From Candidatus Bathyarchaeota archaeon (GTDB taxonomy: Archaea; Thermoproteota; Bathyarchaeia; Bathyarchaeales; Bathycorpusculaceae), in NCBI GenBank assembly GCA_018396675.1, contig JAGTQX010000012.1, positions 230,319-294,318 of the forward strand: a DNA stretch of 64,000 nt. The letters run 5' to 3'. Below are positions 60,377 to 64,000 of the stretch, piece after piece (position 1 is the first letter of the stretch; each line of letters begins with the position of its first letter). The notes below the pieces were generated by a model. It did not search any database and had not been told where the DNA came from. It saw nothing but the letters and a program-made list of their open reading frames with translations. Both the position numbers and the translations under genes were made by a program.

Positions 60377-63300
60377 ATGAGTCAGGAAGCTGAGGTTGAA
60401 AGTAGGCTTCATCACTACATTTTTAGTGTTTTAGAGAAGAGAGGCTTTACTGTTGATGGCGTAAGATTTGATGAGCCTAAGACTCAATTTCCTGTTAATG
60501 GGCGCAGAGCTGATTTAGCGGTTATACTGGCTGAGGGCAAAAAGCCCTTATTAGTTATTGAAACTAAGCGGAAGTACGAGGAGAAAGGCTACTATAGGGC
60601 TGTCCGCAATATCATGCCCACAAGCAGAGTTGTTATTGACCAAGCTTTGTGGTATGCCATTTATTCTGGAGCACCTTATTTTGCGACCACAAATGGCAGG
60701 GTTTTCGCCTTATTTAGAAGACCTGAAGCTGGCGAGAAGTTCTCTTTTGACACTCATAGAATTTTGGTTAGAGAGCGTATAACTATTAACGAAGAGTTCG
60801 CCGAAGAAATCCTCATTACCGTAGCCCGCCTTTACAAAAAGGTTCCTGTCGTTGTCACACCGCTTGATTGGTCCTTTATTGTTGTGCTCAGGGATTTTGT
60901 TACATGGCTTTCAGAGGCTATTGAACCATTAATACGTAAAAAGCTTAAGACAAACGAGGAGTTTAAGGCTCAATATGAAAAGTTTGCGGAAGAGGTCGGC
61001 TACAAGCCAGATGCTTCTCAACTGGCTAAGGAAATGGCTTATGTTTTCATGAACAAAATTGTCTTTTACAAGGTTTTGGAGAGACATTTTAAAGATTTAG
61101 GCGAACGCAAGCTTAAGCCTATTACGGCGCCTGATGCTAAAGCCTATTTAGACATGTTATATCGATATTTTGCTAAAGCTGTTGAGGTTACCGGAGATTT
61201 TGAACCCGTGTTTTACACGGGCATTTACGACGAAATAGAGCTTCCGGAAGATCCTTTCGTGTTAGAGGGCATTAACGCTTTCATTGAAGATATGGAGCAT
61301 CATAGGCTTGAGGATTTAGGCTCAGACATCGTGGGCTTTATTTACGAAGAGCTTATTCCAGCCGCTGAAAGACACGCTCTTGGACAGTTTTACACACCGC
61401 CAGCTATAGCGGAGCTTATTACGAAGTGGGCTGTGCGTAATGCTGAAGACAATATTTTAGACCCTGGCTGTGGTTCCGGAACGTTCCTCGTTAAGGCTTA
61501 TAAACATCTGTTGGAGTTGAAGGGTTACCGAGAACCTACGGAAAGGGTGCATAAGGAAATTCTACGCCAACTTTATGCTTTTGATATTAACTCATTTCCA
61601 TTGCATTTGACCGCATTAAACTTGTCTTCGCGTTATATTAGAGCACCTTCAACGGAAGTGAATACCATTCATACTGATTTTTTTAGAGTCGAGGCTGAAC
61701 AGAAAGTTGTCACCCCATATGCTGTTAAGACACTTGCAGGAGAAGTAAAGCGCGAAATACCAATTCCAAAGTTTGACGCTGTTATTGCAAATCCACCATA
61801 CACAAGGTGGGTGGAAATACCAAGAAAAACTAAGGACGCAATAATCGATGCTATTGGTGAGTGGCTGAAAAGGTATGGTTTAAGCGGTGGGATTGCGAAC
61901 GAGACTGGAATTTATGTTCATTTTATAATGCATGCCTACAAATTTCTAAAAAAGAATGGTAAACTTGGGATGATAATTTCTAACAGTTGGCTACAATCAG
62001 ATTATGGAATAAATTTCGCAAACTTTTTGCTAGATAATTTCAAGGTTAAGGCTATTATCGACTTTAACCAAAGGCTCTTTAGAATACCATTAATAGCTAC
62101 TTGCGTTTTGCTGCTTGAAAAAGAAGACGACCAAAAAGAAAGAGAACATAACCAAGCCACATTTATCTATGTAGACAGAGAGGCACAAGTGGAAGAAATT
62201 CTTCAAGCAATTGAAAACCCAAACAGATGGAAAGAGAGTTTTCTAATAAACGTAGTGGAGCAAAAAAGTCTTCCAAGAGGAGAAAAATGGATAAAACTAC
62301 TGTTTAAAACGGATGAATTGGAAAAAGCCCTTTTAACTTTACCCTTAATAACACGAATGGAAGCCTTGTTTATTCCTCGCTACGGAAACATATCTGGCGT
62401 TTCAGCACGAGGCGGAACCGGAGCTGACAAATTCTTTTATTTAACCAAAGAAGACGCTCAAAAATGGGGATTAACAAAGGATTACTTGTATCCACTCCTT
62501 ATAAGCCCACGTTACAGCAAATACTTTACATTTTCAGAAAAAGACTGGAGAAAAGTAAACCTTGAAAATAAGCCTTGCTACGTATTTATCTGTCACAAGC
62601 CGAAGTCAAAACTGCCTAAAAATATAGTCTCATTTATCGAATGGGGCGAGACAACACCCCTTGTGCGAGTCAAAGAAGGAGAAAAGTTCAAAACAGCAAA
62701 TCAATCTACAGCATCAAAAATGAGGGAGAAAAACAAAAGCCTCTTCGGATGGTTTGATCTAGGAGAAATTATAGATACAAACATTTTCACAATGCGCCGA
62801 GCTCAATATTTCCACAGGTTCATTTCAACACATATGCCCATAGCATTTGATGATAGCCTAATAACTTTAGTCGCTAAGGACAAAACCAACTTAACACAGG
62901 ATAAGATTGACGCTCTACTCGCATACCTCAATTCTGACTTCACGCGTTTCTTCATCGAGATTTGCGGAAGATCCACAGGAGGAGGAGTAATAGAACTAGA
63001 TATCAACTCTCTCGCCCGACTTCCTATATTAAATGTCAACGCACTAGAAAAAGGACAGCTGAAAAAATTAAGTGAATTATTTAAAGAACTAGAACTAGAG
63101 GCAAGGAAAACTAAAGGTGTCGACACTCAGGAAAATCTCGAATACGTACAGAAGATTATAGATAAGATAGATAATAGCATTGCCCGCGTCCTCGGTCTTG
63201 AAGAGAGATTTGTAGAACATTTACGAATAATTGTCAAAATCATGGCGGAAAGAAGAATTGCTAGAACTTTGGAAGCCAAACCAGAAGCCGTGAAAGGCGA

Positions 63301-63388
63301 GGAAGAGCCACGAATAAGACCGCCAAAAAAGCTTGAGAAGGAACCCTCGAAAGAACCCACTGTCCCGTTAGATAAATTCCTTACTTAA
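60377..63388 (+). CDS. Single-polypeptide restriction-modification enzyme (type IIG / N6-adenine methylase class)
   Basis: 1003 residues. N-terminal PD-(D/E)xK nuclease: D46 in RRADLAVIL, then E62 and K64 in LLVIETKR. A helical connector (about 180-330) leads to the methyltransferase with motif I DPGCGSGTF (from residue 362) and motif IV NPPYT (from residue 472), the N6-adenine type. The following part (about 620-900) contains target-recognition-like sequence, ending in a charged low-complexity tail. It would both cut unmodified DNA and methylate one site. The gene fills the block between dif-like sites B and D, with no separate S or R gene. ATG start; TATA-like element upstream. Confidence 0.87.
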   Translation: MSQEAEVESRLHHYIFSVLEKRGFTVDGVRFDEPKTQFPVNGRRADLAVILAEGKKPLLVIETKRKYEEKGYYRAVRNIMPTSRVVIDQALWYAIYSGAPYFATTNGRVFALFRRPEAGEKFSFDTHRILVRERITINEEFAEEILITVARLYKKVPVVVTPLDWSFIVVLRDFVTWLSEAIEPLIRKKLKTNEEFKAQYEKFAEEVGYKPDASQLAKEMAYVFMNKIVFYKVLERHFKDLGERKLKPITAPDAKAYLDMLYRYFAKAVEVTGDFEPVFYTGIYDEIELPEDPFVLEGINAFIEDMEHHRLEDLGSDIVGFIYEELIPAAERHALGQFYTPPAIAELITKWAVRNAEDNILDPGCGSGTFLVKAYKHLLELKGYREPTERVHKEILRQLYAFDINSFPLHLTALNLSSRYIRAPSTEVNTIHTDFFRVEAEQKVVTPYAVKTLAGEVKREIPIPKFDAVIANPPYTRWVEIPRKTKDAIIDAIGEWLKRYGLSGGIANETGIYVHFIMHAYKFLKKNGKLGMIISNSWLQSDYGINFANFLLDNFKVKAIIDFNQRLFRIPLIATCVLLLEKEDDQKEREHNQATFIYVDREAQVEEILQAIENPNRWKESFLINVVEQKSLPRGEKWIKLLFKTDELEKALLTLPLITRMEALFIPRYGNISGVSARGGTGADKFFYLTKEDAQKWGLTKDYLYPLLISPRYSKYFTFSEKDWRKVNLENKPCYVFICHKPKSKLPKNIVSFIEWGETTPLVRVKEGEKFKTANQSTASKMREKNKSLFGWFDLGEIIDTNIFTMRRAQYFHRFISTHMPIAFDDSLITLVAKDKTNLTQDKIDALLAYLNSDFTRFFIEICGRSTGGGVIELDINSLARLPILNVNALEKGQLKKLSELFKELELEARKTKGVDTQENLEYVQKIIDKIDNSIARVLGLEERFVEHLRIIVKIMAERRIARTLEAKPEAVKGEEEPRIRPPKKLEKEPSKEPTVPLDKFLT

Positions 63389-63397
63389 CTGAAAATT

Positions 63398-63425
63398 TCT
63401 TCTGTTAGTTGCAGCTAAACGCTTT
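63398..63425 (+). repeat. dif-like site D, next to the second recombinase gene
   Basis: Left arm TTCTGTTAG (63400-63408) matches the family; spacer TTGCAG is 6 bp; the right arm CTAAACGCT (63415-63423) is degenerate. The right arm overlaps the stop codon and last codons of the minus-strand tyrosine recombinase, an att-site-like position. Confidence 0.5.
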
Positions 63426-64000
63426 TTTGGTATTGTGGTGGCGTTAGCCACAGTTCTGCTTGCTCTTTGTATGTTTGGCGCCAGCTTTCCTGGCTTTTGT
63501 TGATGTAGGCGCTTTGTTGTTCTGGCATGGCGTGACCCATCCAGTATTCTATGTAAAGCGGGTCAACTTTGTGATCACTCAAAAAGGTGCGAAATGCAGC
63601 TCTTAACGAGTGGGGGCTGTAGGGGTTTCTTCCCTTAAAATTGCCAGCAAACCTTTGAGCGGTTTTGTGGAAGTAGGCGTGTGCAGCCCTCGACGAAACA
63701 TCATAAATTGGCGCCTCGTCATCGAGTTTAAGATTAGCCAGATAATCTTTAAGCAGCCTGACTGACCAGTTGCCCAAGAAGGTTATGAAAGCAATACCAG
63801 TCTTCTTCCTGGTTAGGCTTAGGCATATTGGTGTTATGCCATTTTCAAACTCTTCTCTAATGTCGACATATCTTAGGGCTAAAAGGTCTGATAGGCTTAA
63901 GCCGCTTTGAACAATTGAGGCTGCAACGCTCTTGTAAATTGGCTTGTCAATAATATCCACAAACTTGCCCACTTCCTCGATTATCCATGGGTGCTTCTTG
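63415..64000 (-). CDS. Tyrosine recombinase, catalytic domain (5' part outside window)
   Basis: The frame is open to the right edge, so only the C-terminal domain of about 195 residues is visible. Seen are PHSLRAAFRTFL (the HxxR motif), MGHAMPEQQSAYINKS (His and the nucleophile Tyr), and the strand ITPICLSLTRKKTG with a basic residue. At the place of the first catalytic Arg the sequence reads QSGLSLSDLLAL, with Ser instead of Arg. It ends SV beside dif-like site D. It belongs to a different subgroup from the integrase near the tRNA gene. Confidence 0.82.
   Translation of the reverse strand, partial: KKHPWIIEEVGKFVDIIDKPIYKSVAASIVQSGLSLSDLLALRYVDIREEFENGITPICLSLTRKKTGIAFITFLGNWSVRLLKDYLANLKLDDEAPIYDVSSRAAHAYFHKTAQRFAGNFKGRNPYSPHSLRAAFRTFLSDHKVDPLYIEYWMGHAMPEQQSAYINKSQESWRQTYKEQAELWLTPPQYQKSV

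Noticed and set aside
51480..63425. Reading the repeated hairpin-like sites as transcription terminators
   Set aside because: No T-tract follows them on either strand, several are upstream of genes, and arm changes are not compensatory, so stem pairing is not being conserved.
43680..64000. CRISPR array or cas genes in the accessory region
   Set aside because: No run of regularly spaced 25-37 bp repeats and no Cas-like motifs were found; the GAACGTT units are too short and too close together.

Overview
The window is archaeal and most likely from a Bathyarchaeia (Candidatus Bathyarchaeota)-type organism. The evidence is a long ribosomal-protein operon in archaeal order with archaeal-only members (eS4, eL32, eL19, eL34, Rpp29, SecY, an EMC3/DUF106 protein, archaeal Cmk), an ATP-dependent DNA ligase, a tetraether-lipid-synthase-type radical SAM enzyme, TrmB and ribbon-helix-helix regulators, TATA-type promoters, and many TTG/GTG starts preceded by GGAGG or GGTG ribosome binding sites. 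The taxon is an inference; no 16S rRNA is present.

Layout. Positions 1-1597 hold the C-terminal part of alaS. Positions 1.7-11.5 kb hold a complete set of acyl-CoA beta-oxidation genes: EtfBA, two acyl-CoA dehydrogenases, 3-hydroxyacyl-CoA dehydrogenase, enoyl-CoA hydratase, thiolase plus its DUF35 partner, and an acyl-CoA synthetase. A Tes-like radical SAM gene follows, divergent from a TrmB-type regulator. Positions 13.9-19.8 kb hold the [NiFe]-hydrogenase maturation genes hypF, hypC, hypD and (opposite strand) hypE, with a coiled-coil microprotein, a DUF996 membrane protein and a zinc ribbon between them; hypA, hypB and hydrogenase structural genes are not in view. Positions 20.0-32.1 kb are the ribosomal protein/SecY operon, entered at uL22 and interrupted by an Hsp20-like gene. 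Positions 32.2-40.3 kb hold an envelope or glycan cluster (three GT2-type glycosyltransferases, an RGP-like glycosyltransferase, a GalE-like epimerase, an ECF S component, a second HypE/AIRS-like protein). A TPR protein, DNA ligase and a MoeB/ThiF-like E1 enzyme close the chromosomal part.

From the tRNA-Cys(GCA) gene at 43680 onward the window is accessory DNA. A zinc-ribbon tyrosine recombinase sits 27 bp from the 3' end of the tRNA. Behind it come plasmid- or virus-like genes: a ParB-like protein, several ribbon-helix-helix proteins, a helically phased array of GAACGTT repeats in front of a putative DNA-binding protein, a coiled-coil protein, and a PD-(D/E)xK-like protein.

The most interesting signal lies in the last 12.5 kb. 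Five short dif-like sites (about 28 bp: two 11-bp arms around a spacer of exactly 6 bp, core arms TTCNGTTAG and YTAANGGAA) occur in the same orientation at 51480, 56460, 59517, 60255 and 63398, always between genes. They divide the region into blocks carrying (i) a minus-strand operon for secreted, membrane and SWIM-like zinc proteins plus small membrane genes, (ii) two PEFPS-tailed surface proteins, (iii) a single ICMT-like membrane methyltransferase, and (iv) a single 1003-residue restriction-modification polypeptide. The last site overlaps the 3' end of a second tyrosine recombinase gene that runs off the window. The arrangement looks like a gene-cassette array served by that recombinase. 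This is an inference from sequence layout and not a demonstrated system.
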